Both the position numbers and the translations under genes were made by a program. From Numida meleagris (taxonomy: Eukaryota > Chordata > Aves > Galliformes > Numididae): DNA of 64,000 bases. This document shows positions 25,399-38,700 of the stretch, piece by piece. Under the pieces are notes generated by a model, which was not told where the DNA came from, did not search any database, and worked only from the letters and a program-made list of their open reading frames with translations. Within the stretch, counting starts at the first letter, position 1. Every line of letters begins with the position of its first letter. The stretch covers positions 77,530,661 to 77,594,660 of the forward strand of contig NC_034410.1 in the NCBI RefSeq assembly GCF_002078875.1, given 5' to 3'.

Positions 25399-26508
25399 AA
25401 AAAATTATTACAATTAAATGAGTTATTTAGCCTAGTGTTTCACTGTACACATCCCATGGAGGCAGAGGCAGAATATTATACGGTTATGAAACTTCTGGTG
25501 CAGTGGTACCTTATACAGATTTTGCATCTGATCAGTGCTTTCCTTTACTGTAAAACGTTCTCCTAAAGACTGCCTTTAATGTCTTGCAGCATCTTCAGCC
25601 AGCATATGACCCAAATGCACAGCAGAATAAGGCTAGTCCTCTGAACATGTAACATCTGTTGAAGTCACTGTACAGACAATTCATTCACTTTTTCTGCCTT
25701 ACAAAGTGTTCATTACGGATCTTAAATGTTCATTTAAAATGGCTGCGGATATTTATGAGACAGACGTGACAGTTAAGGACAGTTTGTTGGTAAGGGCTTT
25801 CTTTCCTGACCCTAAACAGCTGATAGAAGTTCTAGTCTGGTGACCTTGAGAGCAAAATATACCCATCTTCTTTACTACTTGATGAGCTAATTTGTATTTC
25901 AAATTTTCTTAAATGAAGCACCTATCTGTCAGGATGATAAGCACAGTAAAGAACTTGCAAAGAGATAAAGAACTATATAAAGCAATCAGAGAAGCCTTTT
26001 ATTCAGCTGCTACAGTAAATGACAGATAGTCTCATTATGCAATTCCCCTAGCTCTTCTTAACACACCTGACCCCTGGAACTGTATCACATGATTCATCAG
26101 TATTGTAGTCTCAAAAACAGTGCAGTAATATCTTCTGGCAATGATTTTACCATGCTGGTCTTGGGCATGAAGAACTAATGATTCCCAAAGCATAAATACG
26201 TACATAACGCAGCTCATCCAATGAAGACAACAAAAAAGACATAAAAAACAGAATCCATATAAGATTTTCAACATCCCTTATACAAAATATTTTCATAAAA
26301 CAAATAGAAGAAAAGATGTATTTGACAACATAAATAATTATAATGCCTTCTTAGATGCAAACTGCACAAAACCCTGTTCAAAAGATTTTGTGTATTTGAT
26401 GAAGTAACTTTCAGTAAGCATTCCTCCATTGGCAAGCCAGATCATAGAGCACTGAACAGGAAATGGCACAAAAACAGCAAAACAGATCAAACATGGGTGT
26501 GACCTTAC
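25399..26508 (-). other. ADCY2 downstream intron next to the 26509 donor
   Basis: AT-rich intron starting directly after the GTAAGG donor on the minus strand. No repeat or further exon recognised. Confidence 0.75.
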
Positions 26509-26658
26509 CTGCTGCCGCTTCTCAAATTCTAACTTGATCCGGGATTTGATGCAGTTGCATGTGTCCTGATATGTCTGTTGCAGTGCCAACTCCATGAGGT
26601 GCTTGTGGTATGCTCCAGCCAAGTTTCCACAGATGAAAATGATTACATTTGCCAGTAT
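26509..26658 (-). CDS. ADCY2: Adenylyl cyclase type 2, last helix of M1 and linker to C1 (probably exon 4)
   Basis: This 150-bp minus-strand exon gives 50 codons, opening ILANVIIFICGNLAGAYHK and closing KLEFEKRQQ. The first 15 residues form the last transmembrane helix of the first membrane domain. The following basic and amphipathic stretch, with LMELALQQTYQDTCNC, is the segment that leads into the C1a catalytic domain. The acceptor is CTCTCTAG at 26666-26659, behind an unusually long T/C tract, and the donor is CAG|GTAAGG at 26509/26508. Both ends are phase 0, so it joins the exon at 59054-59215 in frame. No catalytic residues are in this exon; the metal-binding aspartates of C1 lie in later exons outside what I could find. 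Longer open frames across this region simply read through into intron. Confidence 0.94.
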
Positions 26659-26660
26659 CT

Positions 26661-26702
26661 AGAGAGGTTAAAAAAAGAAAAAAAGAAAAGAAAAAAAAAA
26701 AC
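26661..26702 (-). promoter_or_regulatory. Long polypyrimidine tract of the ADCY2 exon acceptor at 26658
   Basis: On the minus strand about 40 bases just upstream of the acceptor AG are almost pure T and C, with T runs of 7 to 11 broken by single Cs, and only the two As of TTTAACC near the AG interrupting. A plausible branch point, CTAAT on the minus strand at 26734-26730, lies about 73 nt from the exon, further than usual, as expected for a long tract. The tract is a homopolymer-like sequence prone to length change. Confidence 0.75.
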
Positions 26703-27691
26703 GAGCTCTCAGGGAACTTATTCAAATAAATTAGCAGAATACAGTCCTAACCTGAAGTGAAAGATTGCTGCAGTTATGTATTTTGCTTTTGTTTTATTCC
26801 TAGCAAGGGTTCACCTTTTAAAAAGCCTTCACATTCAATGGCAAAGCAATTATACCATTTTCATTTAGTATGAAATAAGAATATAATGAATGTTTGCCTA
26901 TTCTGTGAGGTATACATTTAACAAAAAAGAAATTCAGTTCATGTTCTACATCCACTGCTGAACACCAACTAGGTGGGATGTACTGCTGTAAAGTGACAGC
27001 TATGGCTCCTAGAAACAACCCCGCAGCCATGTGACTGCCATGCTCTTTTGGCAAGACACTGTCATTTGCAGTGCTAGGATTAAGGAGTAAAACTACAACA
27101 TCAACAACTTGACCTCCATTTTATCTCAGCCTGAACCACTATAAACATTATCTATAAACATCAACCTTGCTGAGGATTTACATAGTGAGACATGATATCC
27201 TTCTTCCGGAATATACTTTTAGCTACTGCATTTGCCTCAAACACAAAACTAAATTTACAAAGTTTACACTTAAACTTACAGCATCAGATGCTCAGTGTGC
27301 GCAACAACACATGAATACAAGAAATAAGTTTTCTTTAAAGTGAGATAAAAGTAGTTTAAATGAAACTCTTCTTTTGAATTGGATGACAAAGAGATGACAG
27401 TGTACAGAAGAAAATCTGAACTCAAAACTGTTTTATGTTTGGTATCAATAATGTCACGGTACTCTCAACAGATGTGGATTCGTCAACAAAAATTTACAAG
27501 AGAGATTACAGTGCGTGCAAACTGGCAGTCACAGCTGAGTTTTGAAATAAAATTATTAAATGAGAACAAATGCCTGAAAATAAAGATTGCTGGGCATAGA
27601 ATATTCTCAGGTAAGCAGTGGGAAGGTTTTGCAACAAAATGTAAAGAGATATTAACTAAAATTAACAGTGTGCTGTCATAAAGAAGCTCAC
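26703..27691 (-). other. ADCY2 long intron, segment next to the 26658 acceptor
   Basis: AT-rich intron sequence with the candidate branch region of the acceptor at its low end. No repeat, exon or RNA gene recognised. Confidence 0.75.
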
Positions 27692-28155
27692 AATTTGGTT
27701 GAGGTAGGAAGGAACCTCTGGGTCCATCTGGTCCCACTCCTGCTCAACCAGGGTGCTCAGGTTCCATGCCCAAGCAGGTTTTGAATATCTCCACAGAAGG
27801 AGATGCCACAGCCTCTCTGGGCAGCCTATGCCAGTGCTCCATCACTCACGCAGTACAGTAGTTCAACCAGATTTTTTAGGCAGAATCTCCAGTGCTCCAG
27901 TTTGTGCACACTGCCTCTTGTGCCGTCACGGAGCACCATTGAAAAGAGCCTGCCTCTGTCCTCTTTGCACCTCCCCTTCAGGTATTCACACCCACTGATA
28001 CAAACCCCTGATCCTCTGAACAGTCCCCAGCTCTCTCAACCTCTCAGAGGAGAGCTGCTTCAGTCCCTGTTTTTGGTATCTCTCTGTTGGGCTCTTTCCA
28101 GTATACCTAGGTCTCTCTCATTCTTGGGGGATCAGAACGAGACAGACTACCCTAG
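27692..28155 (-). mobile_element. CR1 LINE fragment
   Basis: The plus strand carries backwards CR1 words: GGTAGGAAGGAACCTCTGG, CAGGTTTTGAATATCTCCA, CACAGCCTCTCTGGGCAGCC, CAGTGCTCCATCAC, CTCTGAACAGTCCCCAGCTCTC, GGGCTCTTTCCAGTA and GGGGGATCAGAACGAGACA. It belongs to an older CR1 subfamily than the 25.1-kb copy, judging by the diverged tail and many changes. Plus-strand open frames over it are antisense. Confidence 0.85.
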
Positions 28156-31100
28156 GTGAAGCTTAACAAATCTGTATGTACAGATCCGTGTTCAAAAGCT
28201 GCACGTGCACTTACTAAATGTACCATCCAGATTCATAAAGCTATAGACTATTCAATGCGAAACCTCAGGAATATAACCAACCAAAACTAAAAAAATACAC
28301 TGAGATAGCTAGATGGAGGAGTAAATTACGAGTATCATCTTCGCAGCCGTAGAAAAACAGATTACAGTTTTATAACTGAACCAGATGAAGTGAGAAAATA
28401 GATGGAAACAAGTGAGTGACAAGCAAGGAAGCTAATTAACCAGGCTTTTCAGATTCTCAATGGGGTAATACAGCCCACATGAAGCTCTGTGCATGCATTC
28501 AGTATCTGAATTAAACTGTTCAAAGCCTCTTGCCATACATAGTGGAGATGTAACACGTAAATGTGTAAGTGAATATGTAATAGAAACTGTGCTGAGAACA
28601 ACCTCAATTCTTGTGGCTAGGCGGAGTGCATTCAGAAACATATCACTAAGATATTAACACAGAAAACTCTTCCAAGAAACGGATGAAATGGTTTTTAGCT
28701 CAGAGCAACAGATATTTTGTCTGTGTTGCATGAGCATATATTTCTTTTCTGCCAGTAAGAGTTATTGAGTGAAACATAAAGTGGCAATAAAAGGTTTAAT
28801 GGAAAATAAAAATACTTGCTGAGTACCTCCCTTCTCCTAAATCTTACTTTTTTTTCCCCCTGAGCAGCAGTCCAGTTTCAATATACAGGCTGGAGATGAG
28901 CTCCATCTGAGGTTTGCTGTAAAGTCTCACATGCATTCTCCTGGAAGACACAAGTTCAAATTTTTTTGGACCAAGGAAAACTTAACTAAGCTTGCTTCTT
29001 CCTAGTCAAGCATTCTAATCAGTATGCAATCATATGAAATATTCCTCCTGTTCCTGTCAGGCATCTGCTCTGAGAAGATTCCATGCTCTGAATCATTCCT
29101 GGACCAAAGCACTTAGAATGAACTCCTAAGTTAAAGTAGCTTGTCATTTCTCTGAGCTAGAACTCTTAACAATCCTTTTCTGTTCCTGTGTACCCCTCCT
29201 TACCTCCAGCAGATCTATGTTGAAAAAGAGAGGTGCTGTGGCTCTTCTGGTAAGAGACTCTGCATTTTGCTATGAGAGCTCTGATCAACTGTGCAGATAA
29301 AACTATAATCAAAAGCCTTTATAAAAGAATTAAAGGGCACCTGAATAGCCTTCACAACATGGTTAAGGCTCCTGTCAAGCAGAGCAAGACTGAGCAACAG
29401 AAAAGACTGTACACAGCAGCAGAAAAAGTACTGGATGACTTCTAACACATGAACCTAGTTCATCTTCTTTATAAACAGACTTTGTATGAAGGAAAACAAG
29501 AAACAAAACAACCTCCAGTAATATCCATGAACTCTAGAAAGCTCCCACTCCATTTTCTAGATGGAAATACTGAGTCACACAGCAGTCCTGCCATCTCCGA
29601 ACAGTCAGTGGAGAGGCAAGTCCATCTCTTGGGCTACCTGGATCCCTTTAAATATATCTACTAACTGTATACACTGTGGCACTTCCTGCTTAATGCCTAA
29701 ATACAATGCTTATAGAAATTGATCTAAATATGAATTAAAAAATCAAAGAAAAGACCAACAAAGTACCACCAAGGAGTGTCTTTACATACTCCAAGTACAA
29801 GCCTGCACCTCTAGACACTCAAGGGTGCCTGATCTACCATTCCTGATCTCTCTTCCTTCTTTGATATACAATGAACTATACACACTTACAGGCAGTAGGG
29901 CACTTTCTGAATTGTATTTTTAGATTCCAGTAGATGTGTTTTTCAGTATCAGTGAATATAAAACGGTCTGATGTCTAGTGCTTAACTAACAAAACAGATG
30001 ATATTTAAAAGCAAATGAAGACAAAGTAAAGTAGCTATGACTAATTTCTCGAGTTGTAAAGTTAACTGAGTTGTTTACAAAATGTAGTCTGTTATATAGA
30101 TTACACTGTAAAAGTACAATTTCCTATTTCAACTGATGAAAGCTGCCTACAAATGCATGCGTATACAAGGAATTACTATGCCATATAAAGATTAAAGATT
30201 TAAATGGAAGCTGAGGGATGGACAAGAAAAGGTATAATTGAAAACGTCTGCATGGAAATTAATGGGAGAAAAAGAATTATTGTACCACTGCCAAGGGGCA
30301 ACTTCTCTGGTTCTGCAAAAACAAATCGTCTCTCTCCCCATGGGATTTTTCTTTTGATGGACTGTGTGACAAAACAAGTTAGGAAACAAGTCTCTGCTTG
30401 CTTGGTTTATTTAAGGGTTTAGATTCAGGCAAAATTCAGCTAGAAAGTATACTCTTAACAGTTAAAAGAAACTGAAAAGCAGCATTTAAAAAGGATATGC
30501 TTAGCCACAGAGTAAATTCTTAATTTGAATAGCCACCACATACAATGCCAAATACCATTATTTTAGTATATGGATCAGATGGTTCTCCATCTATTGCACA
30601 CAATACTCTGGCTCAGGGAGATCTGGGAAGTAAAAATCAATTCTTCAATGACAGTGACATGTTATTTAATACTCTGAGGTATTTAAATCCTCAAATGGAA
30701 AACAAACACAACAACTAAGATTTACTCAAAACTGGAGAATCAAAAAAAAAAATCATTACTTTTTATTCCAGACATCAGCAAAATTCTCTATATTTTTCAA
30801 CTGCTACCCAAAAAAACAGTAAAAGGCCCCTTTGTGGATGGGAACCAAGACCTTTTACAAGATAGGAAGTTACAAACTTGTGATTACATGGTACTAATTT
30901 GTTTGTATAATGTGCTTGTTAGCTATTGCAATCAGAGCATTATGGGCATCAGCAGGCTATTCCTTTTCTGTAATATTCTTTCCTGTAATATTTATTTGAT
31001 GTGTTTTTCTTTTTATCATTATTACAGAACTGAAGTTTCTCGTTGCTCCAGGCTGTTTTGTGGAATGACTAGATTTATTTTGTTCAGTTCTGCACATATA

Positions 31101-32838
31101 GAGAGCTTATCTATATGCCAGTGTGTATGAAAACAGATCATAAACTGTAAATTCCCAAATCAAAACAAGCAAACAGAAAAAAAATACACAAAAAGTAAGA
31201 ATCAGAGTTATGGTCCCTTTAGAACACTTCTCTGTAATGCACAATCAATATAATTGACTGATTAATGACCTCATACTTTCAAAATATTAAAATATTTTTT
31301 GCCAGAAGGAAACTCTTTTTCTTCACTCAGAAGGAGAAAGCCAACCACTGCAGTCCCCTTTCTGCCTCAGGGAAGAAAGTTATTTTGTGTTTCCATGTGC
31401 CTCATGGCTTATTTTATTTTTTTATGACTGAAACTGCTTGAACACATTTGAACATGTGATTGATTGGAGAAAAAAAAAAAGAAATATGCAAACCTACTCA
31501 GATGTATACTTAGGTAAAACTAAAAATTTTGGAACCAGAATCAATAAACAATTTTTTTTTCATCCAGAATAAAATCTTAAGTGTTATCCCAGAAAGACAG
31601 TCCCATGTCTGACTTTTGAAACAGCCTCAGTCTTCTCCATGAAATTAATCTCCTTCACTCCTTCAAAAAAGACTGAAAACTGTCATACGTTAATCTGTCC
31701 TTACAGGACCAGCTGCCAAGTTAAACACGTAACAGAAGATTTCTCCTCCCTTTCCCACAGCAGTAGTATTATCATAATCGCTCTCCTGTACTATCTACCA
31801 GCCTTTATGAAATTTCTTCATTAAAAAAATCTCTGAAAACCTTTTCCTTTCTGGTCAGTCTTGCAGAAATGATTCAATAGTTTCAAAAGCTATCACAAGG
31901 GTAGACTAACAAGAAAATGAACTAATAATCACTTAAGCCTCATCTCTATAACAAATGGTGCTAAAAATAATGTATTCAATTAGACAACATGCTCATTACA
32001 ACTCCTTTCCTGCAACCCCAATCAGCTAACATTCACTTTGGTCTCTCCTTTAGATTTCCTTGCTTAATGCTGCTTTTTGTATCCCACAATTTGTAGGAGG
32101 CATTTTTCAGTTTAGAGTAACTCCACCAGAATTAACCTAAAGGGAGCTGGCTATCTTTAATCTTTTCCCCTCAGATTTTCTATGTTTTGCAAGGCTTCTT
32201 CCATGTTCTTTTAGTTTGGAGTACCCTAATTTCCAGAGGTTTTGTTCACCTTTCTTTTTTTTTTAGATGCACATAGGCAGAATTCTGCTATTCTGACAGC
32301 CATTTCTGGTTCTAAAATAGAAAATGATGGAAGTCAGTATGAGGCAACTGACAATTCAGTAGAACTGCAGAAGTATAAAATAGTATTTTATATGATCTCT
32401 AACTAAATGAAATTATGATTCATATAAGACTAGTGTTTTAGGCAATTTTTTTCCTCTCTCACTATTCATAATGAACCGGATGAGATTTTTATAGGATATA
32501 GTCCTCAAGTACTTGTTGTGCTTGTGTTATGACTAAGCCAAACCTTTGTCAACTTCATTTTTCTTTATTTGAAGCCTGTGCTAGGAAACAGTGGGATTTG
32601 CCTATGTACTTTAGGAAGAACAATATGCAAAAGAATATATGTACAGATGTGTAGGTAAAACTGGGGAAAGAGATGAGCTACAGAAGTGGATTAAACTAAT
32701 TCCAGAGAAGCTGCTAATGACAACACCCTTATACAAGTTTACAGTGTTTTTTAAGACACCAGTTACGTTTTAAACTCCAATCAGCATTTAGCTTAATTCT
32801 TAAATGGAAGGCATTTAGCAGTACAATTTACTCTCCTG
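28156..32838. other. ADCY2 long intron, repeat-poor
   Basis: About 4.7 kb of AT-rich sequence without a recognised element. Short A and T runs occur (about 31471-31481, 31551-31560). Open frames are short and without domains. Confidence 0.65.
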
Positions 32839-33025
32839 AATCATTAAATGGTTTAGGTTGGAAGTGACCTTGAAACCCATCTAACTCCAACCTCTTGCTG
32901 AGGGCAGGGCTGCCTCCCACCAGCTCAGGCTGCCCAGGGCCCTATCCAACCTGGCCTTGAGCACCTCCAGAGATGGGGCACCACAGCTTCTATGGGCGGC
33001 CTGTGCCACTGCCTTACCACCCCTT
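32839..33025 (-). mobile_element. CR1 LINE, outer element, 3' part
   Basis: On the plus strand it reads ATCATTAAATGGTTTAGGTTGG, GTGACCTTGAAACCCATCTA, CAGGCTGCCCAGGGCC, GCCTTGAGCACCTCCAG and CTTACCACCCC, a minus-oriented CR1. It is interrupted at about 33025 by a plus-oriented CR1 and resumes at about 33286. Confidence 0.88.
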
Positions 33026-33285
33026 AAGCTCAAGGAGGGAAGGTTTAGATTGGATGTCAGGGGGAAGTTCTTCACAGAGAGAGTGATGAGGTGCTGGAAC
33101 AGGCTGCCCAGAGAGCCTGTGGATGCTCCGTCCCTGGAGGTGTTTGTGATCAGGTTGGATGGGGCCCTGGCAACCTGGTCTAACATCAGATCTCAAGGTT
33201 GGTGGCCCTGTCTGTGGCAGGGGGGTTGGAACTTGATGATCCTTGAGGTCCCTTCGAACCCAAGCCATTCTATGATTCTGTGATT
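33026..33285 (+). mobile_element. CR1 LINE inserted inside another CR1
   Basis: Plus-strand frame reads [19 protein letters not shown] and [17 protein letters not shown], the ORF2 tail, then the untranslated end GTTGGAACTTGATGATCCTTG and the terminal CATTCTATGATTCTGTGATTC at 33267-33285. It is well preserved and splits the older minus-oriented CR1, so it landed later. 5' truncated to about 260 bp. Confidence 0.92.
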
Positions 33286-33595
33286 CATCATTAAGAATTT
33301 CTTCCTTATACCTAATCTAGATCTACTCTCTTTTAATTTAAAACCATTATCTCTTGTCCTACCACTACACACCCTGGTAGAAGTCTTCCCCCATCTTTTT
33401 TGCAGATTTCCTTTAAGTACTGAATGGTTGCAATAATTTCTCCTCAGAGTTTTCTTCAGTATAAACAACCCAAGCTTTCCCAGTCTCTTCTACAAAGAGA
33501 GGTGCTCCAGCCCTCTGATCATTTTTGTGGCCCTCCTCTGGTCCATGTTTTTTTTTTTGTTCTGGGGTCCCCGGAGCTAGATGCAGTACTCCATG
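33286..33595 (-). mobile_element. CR1 LINE, outer element, continuation
   Basis: Resumes the minus-oriented CR1 with AAGAATTTCTTCCTTATACC, AAAACCATTATCTCTTGTCC, GAGAGGTGCTCCAGCCCTCTG, GTGGCCCTCCTCTGGTCC, a T run at about 33548-33558 and GGAGCTAGATGCAGTACTCCA. Order and spacing fit directly onto the part ending at 33025. Confidence 0.88.
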
Positions 33596-35417
33596 AAACC
33601 TTAAAGCTCAGTTTTCTGGTGTCAGGGAAGCAGTATCAAGAGTCAGCAACTTGGGACAAAGAAAGTACTTAATTTGGTTTATATTCAATATTTACTAATT
33701 TCAATATTTAATAGTTGATTTATATTATAAAGTAGACACTAAAAGGTCTTCATGCTGCTGCTTCCAATTCATTCTGTTTGTATTTATCTTTGCACAAAAG
33801 ATGCCATTTTCTCTACGTCATGTCTCAAAACTGCAGAGATGTCATTAGGTCAGACTTTCAAAGTCTTTGTATGAAGTACATTGGATATAATGAACTGAAG
33901 TATTTTCTAAATTACATGGTGGGATATATTCTGACTAACATCTGAAAGATCAACATAGTACAGCAGTATTAATGACAACCCCCACAGAGCATCATGTGGT
34001 TACACATTACAGATGCCTAAAATACTACGCAACATTATAAAGAACAGGCTGCTACTCTTAAAATAGCTGGGAGCAATCATTAAATAAATGCAGGTATTGC
34101 CCAGCAAAGAAACACGTTCCATGCTTCCACACTTATTTGATTCTTTAAATCTAAGAACCTACCATTCATCCCTATCTTTTGTTTCATAACTATTAAAAGA
34201 AGTATTTATCCAAGCATTGATCTTTCCTCCTGGCTGTTCAGTTGCCTGAAAATACTTGGGCAAAGGATTTTCAAATGTCTTTTGGAAATTCAAGCAGAGC
34301 TATCAATTAAATCAACCTCATCCACATTTGTTGATGCCTTCAAACAACCTCAAATCTTCTTTAAGTGAAGATCTCCCTTCTTTCAAAATATAAATAATAC
34401 ACTTTTATCTAAATGCTCTTCAAACTCTTTTCTCATCTGTAAATTTGGATACAAAAGCATTCTGCAACACCTTTTAAAATATTTTTGTATGGATTGAATG
34501 TTTTCATTTTGGCTGATTAACTTCAGCGGGGTAAATAGGTTCTAAAATTACTGATAATGCAAGTCTGATCACATAGTAATGAGCAGAATGACTTTCACTA
34601 GCAGTAAAAATTGCCACAACAGGTGAAATGCCCTGTAAGCATTTTGTAGTTAAGCTACTGAGTATCCAACAAAAATGTTATTTTAATTGTAATTCAATCT
34701 TAAATAGCTTATATATAGTTTATATAAGAATTGAAGAAAAAAATATTCAGATTTCCATATCATTTTTCAAAAGATTATCAAATGCCTTCATTGCTCGTAT
34801 TTTAATTTCTTCCGTCTTGAGATCAGAAGTACTATCTAGATGTTTTGCTTTAGAGATGAATTTGCAAATTCTTTGTACTATATAAAAAGTAGGTTTTATA
34901 TTATGAATGCATGTTGTGAAAAATGAAATGACAGTGAACAAAGCAAAGTCTTCCCTTCCAAAGAATGTATTTTAGAAATGAAATGGCTTTAATATTGTGA
35001 ACATGAAGACAAAGTGCACTGAACAGGTGACAATGTCATTTCCAGGTAACCTTGTATATGATTACCTGCATCACTGTCTTACTAGCAGGTTTTGCATTTA
35101 ATGCATTAATTACAGATTCATTTACAGTTTTTATACTACTTTTCTAAGCATTTTAGAAAAGACAAGCCGTGTAACTATCATAGAAATTCATCACGACGCT
35201 TTGCAAAAACTGACAGGCCTTCCTACATACAAAGAAAAGTTACCAGCAGTAAAAAAGAAAGATTACAATTTCCAGATGATTACAGTCATACTGTTGTTAT
35301 ATTTATTAATTTACAATTTTGTTCTAAATTTGACTGGAATAGTACTGGAACGCTATTGATAAAGTAGAAAGAAGCACATGAAAATGCAATCTATTTCTGT
35401 GAATTCAAATAGCAATG
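33596..35417. other. ADCY2 long intron, no recognised element
   Basis: AT-rich intron, no element seen. Confidence 0.7.
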
Positions 35418-35737
35418 AAATCGTTCTCTGCAGCTCCCTGAGGAGGGGAAGCAGAGGGAAGGCAGGGCTCTGCTTCTGGGAACCAATGGCAGGATGGAAA
35501 TAGTACAAAGCTGTGCCTGGGGAGGGTCAGGCTGGGCATTTGGGAAAATTTCTGTACTCTGAGGGTGGTCAAACACTGGGACAGGCTTCCTAGAGAGGTG
35601 GCTGATGCCCCATGACTGTCAGTGCTCAAGAGACAATTGAACAATGCCCTCAGTAATATGCTTTAATTTTTGGTCAGCCCTGAAGAGATGCAGCAGATGA
35701 ACCTGAAGGAGGTCCTTTCCAGCTGAACTATTCTTTC
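35418..35737 (+). mobile_element. Older CR1 LINE 3' region
   Basis: Plus-strand words GGGTGGTCAAACACTGGGAC, GGCTTCCTAGAGAGGTGG, GTGCTCAAGAGACAATTGAAC, AATGCCCTCAGTAATATGC, TTTTTGGTCAGCCCTGAAG and GGTCCTTTCCAGCTGAACTATTC match a CR1 subfamily distinct from the TCTATGATTC-ending copies. The first 120 bp is a diverged ORF2 tail. Confidence 0.85.
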
Positions 35738-38700
35738 AGTTACTTCCATGTAAATTTGTAACTTCAGCCATATTTGCAAACAATAGAGATAATGTTTCTA
35801 TATAGCTATACTTAGACATTATAAATGCTACAGTTAGTTTCTAAAAACAAGTTTGGAAAAAAAAGCCTAGTTACTTAAACATACTTAATGAAAGAACAGT
35901 TAATACTACTGTGAATAAACCTCAAAATTCTAAGAAGCAAAAAACATAAAGTACTCATTTATGAATGATGGTTGTTTCACCTTAATCAAAACATCCTGAT
36001 TAAAAAGCATCACTTTATCAGTTTGGTACAAGCCTAGACAAAATATCATTTTAGCAAACAGTAAGCTGCTTTGCTACATATGAAAAGACAGAAACTACAA
36101 GTTAGTTGCACATCAGCAACTAATGAGCCCAACTGATAACTGGGAGACACTGTTATGATACACTGCATTACTTATCCTCTATACCCTTGACATCCTCTGT
36201 ATGCTTAATAGCTGAACACAAAGCTGCAAGACCAAAACTCAGAGGTTAAAGCCTTATAAAACCTCTTTCTGAGATCGAGGACACAAAAATAAACAGTAAA
36301 AGAGTAATCATTTATCACACCCAGCATTAACGATAATCCTTCTTGAGGTGCATCACTTGCTCCAGTGCAAGCAATTCTCAATCCTATTACCACTCCTCAT
36401 AGTTCTCCTCTCATGTGTCCTTTGCGATGTCTCAGAGAACATGTTGGGATATATGATGTCCTGTCTGGGAGGTAGTTATGGCTGTATCTCAGTCACTTAC
36501 TTCTGTTTTGAGGTAAGATAGTGAGAGGCATAAAAAACACTCTTTTACATACAAAACTACTCTACGTAGTTGGCAGCAGTGAACCAGTTAGGCCACCGTG
36601 GAAACAGACAGCAAGAGCACACCTTGAATATGACACACAATGGTGGTACACTCCTCTCAAAAGGGGTAGATAAAAAAAAAAAACGATGTACAGAGAAGAG
36701 CCACAAGGAATGCTTTTCAGCTTGGAAAAAGGACACTGTTTTGGGAAATTTTCGAAGACTGACACACTCCTGGATAGAGAACAGAAAGTACAGGGATTAC
36801 TGTGGCACTATTAAACAGTCAAAATATCTAGAAGACATTAGTAAAACAACTATACTCCTTGGCATGTGATTCTGAGGAAGTCGACATTTTTATTAACCCT
36901 AAGCCCCATGGGAAAACTTACGGGAGAATAATTGACCAAATTTTATAAAATACAAAGACACAACCTCTCACTTTGGAATTGCTAGGAGTTGGGCAAGTAG
37001 GTCTGAAAACTACTATACAAGCAATATCCTCACATTGTTGTGGCACTCTTGTGCCATTACTACAAAATTACTTTAGCCTTGTTTTCACTGCCTACCTAAA
37101 AACTCACAATCTTTCACTCTAATTTTTTTTTTCTGGAGATATTAAATCTGATTGCCATCTCCTTAAATGGAATTAAGCCACACGTGAAGTATATGTGCAC
37201 CATGCAGTTATTTTTCCCCTGCAGGTGGCTTTGGTTTTATGTTATCTTCCCACTCTACAAAAATAACAATGCATTTGGGAAGTAAATCTGATTTAAAATT
37301 CCTTTTGTTTACACACAGCATCACAGCTGTATTGCTACTAAATGAGTTATCTTTATATTTTGTTCAGTGGGTAAAAGCAAGGGATGTCAGCTATGTTTAA
37401 GAGGGAGCTGGTAGCTACTAGCTGGATTCCAAGAATGGAACACTATTTGGTGCTTGTGATGGATATACAACTTTTACATATCAGAAGAGAGAAAGCAAAT
37501 ATTGCACTGTTCAGATACTAAAAATAAATAGTCAAAAAATAGTGTAAAGAATAGTGAGTTCTTTCATGCTTTTGAAATACTCTAAGTTTTACTAGCACTT
37601 CTTCAACATTCATAGCAATTGCTGTGAAAAATTGCTGTGTTCAACAAATGACTAAATGAATTGAGAAAAAAATGTGGGATTTTTTTAAATGCTAAAATAC
37701 ACAATGAAGAATCATACAAAGAATTCAGTATGAATTAAACTAATAAGAAATAAAAACAGTGTTTGAACAGTTCTCTAGTACATTTAATGAATACATTTAA
37801 AAGCAAATTAAAATAGATTCTAAATGCATCTCAAAAAGGATCTAGCTGGCTTAATGAATTTTTCTTCAGCACTCTATTTTTCCACAATTGCTGAGTATAC
37901 TTTGCCTGCTATTTTACATTGCAGGCAGTATTAAACTGTTATTTAAATGATCCTCTACCAATCCTCCTATATTAATTTAATATTCAATCCAGAGCTCATC
38001 ATAAGTAACATGCTTATTGTCGGCTTGAAAATGCTTTGGATAAATCCAAACAACTACCAGTAGGGAATTGAAATAAAAATATACTTTTTTACCAAAAAAA
38101 TCACCTCACTATTGAACATATTATCATTTCACACCATTAAAAATCAACTAAATATAAACCACAGCAGAGAAGGTTCATTAAAAATTGCTATTATGGATGT
38201 AAGAAAAAAAAAATTAGTCTCCAACAACAGCTAAGGACTAGTATCAGATAGATAATTAAGGACTGAAGTACAAATGGAATACAAAAATCTGTGCAACTAC
38301 GGATATAGAAGTTTTTTAAAAGTTATAATTACAGAGAAATTACCTTTCAGCAGAAGAAAATGTAAGAAAAAGTACAGAAATGATTTTATTCGTAATAGTA
38401 GCTTCTGAATTACTCATACTCTGAAGAAATATTGAGTGAATGAACTACTTCAAAGATGTTGCCATAAGACCAGACAGTGTTCAGGTTGAAACATGACGCT
38501 GATCAAGGTGGTAATAGAACCAAAAAGACTGTCACAGACATTTTTAAGAAAATGCATTACAGTTACAGATAAACCTCTAAGATGAATCCGAGAGTCTAAA
38601 TGTCTCCCGAAGTAGTAGTTCATTTAACATTATGAAATTATTTTTATGTTATTAACTTATGATAGCATGTTTTAATAGTTGGATATTTGAAATACCATAC

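Noticed and set aside
1..26508. Next ADCY2 exon (start of the C1 catalytic domain)
   Set aside because: Looked for its expected sequence on the minus strand and did not find it; probably beyond the left edge of the window.
36620..36790. Ancient CR1 fragment
   Set aside because: Only one word (CAGAGAAGAGCCACAAGGA) fits convincingly; the rest does not follow the element.
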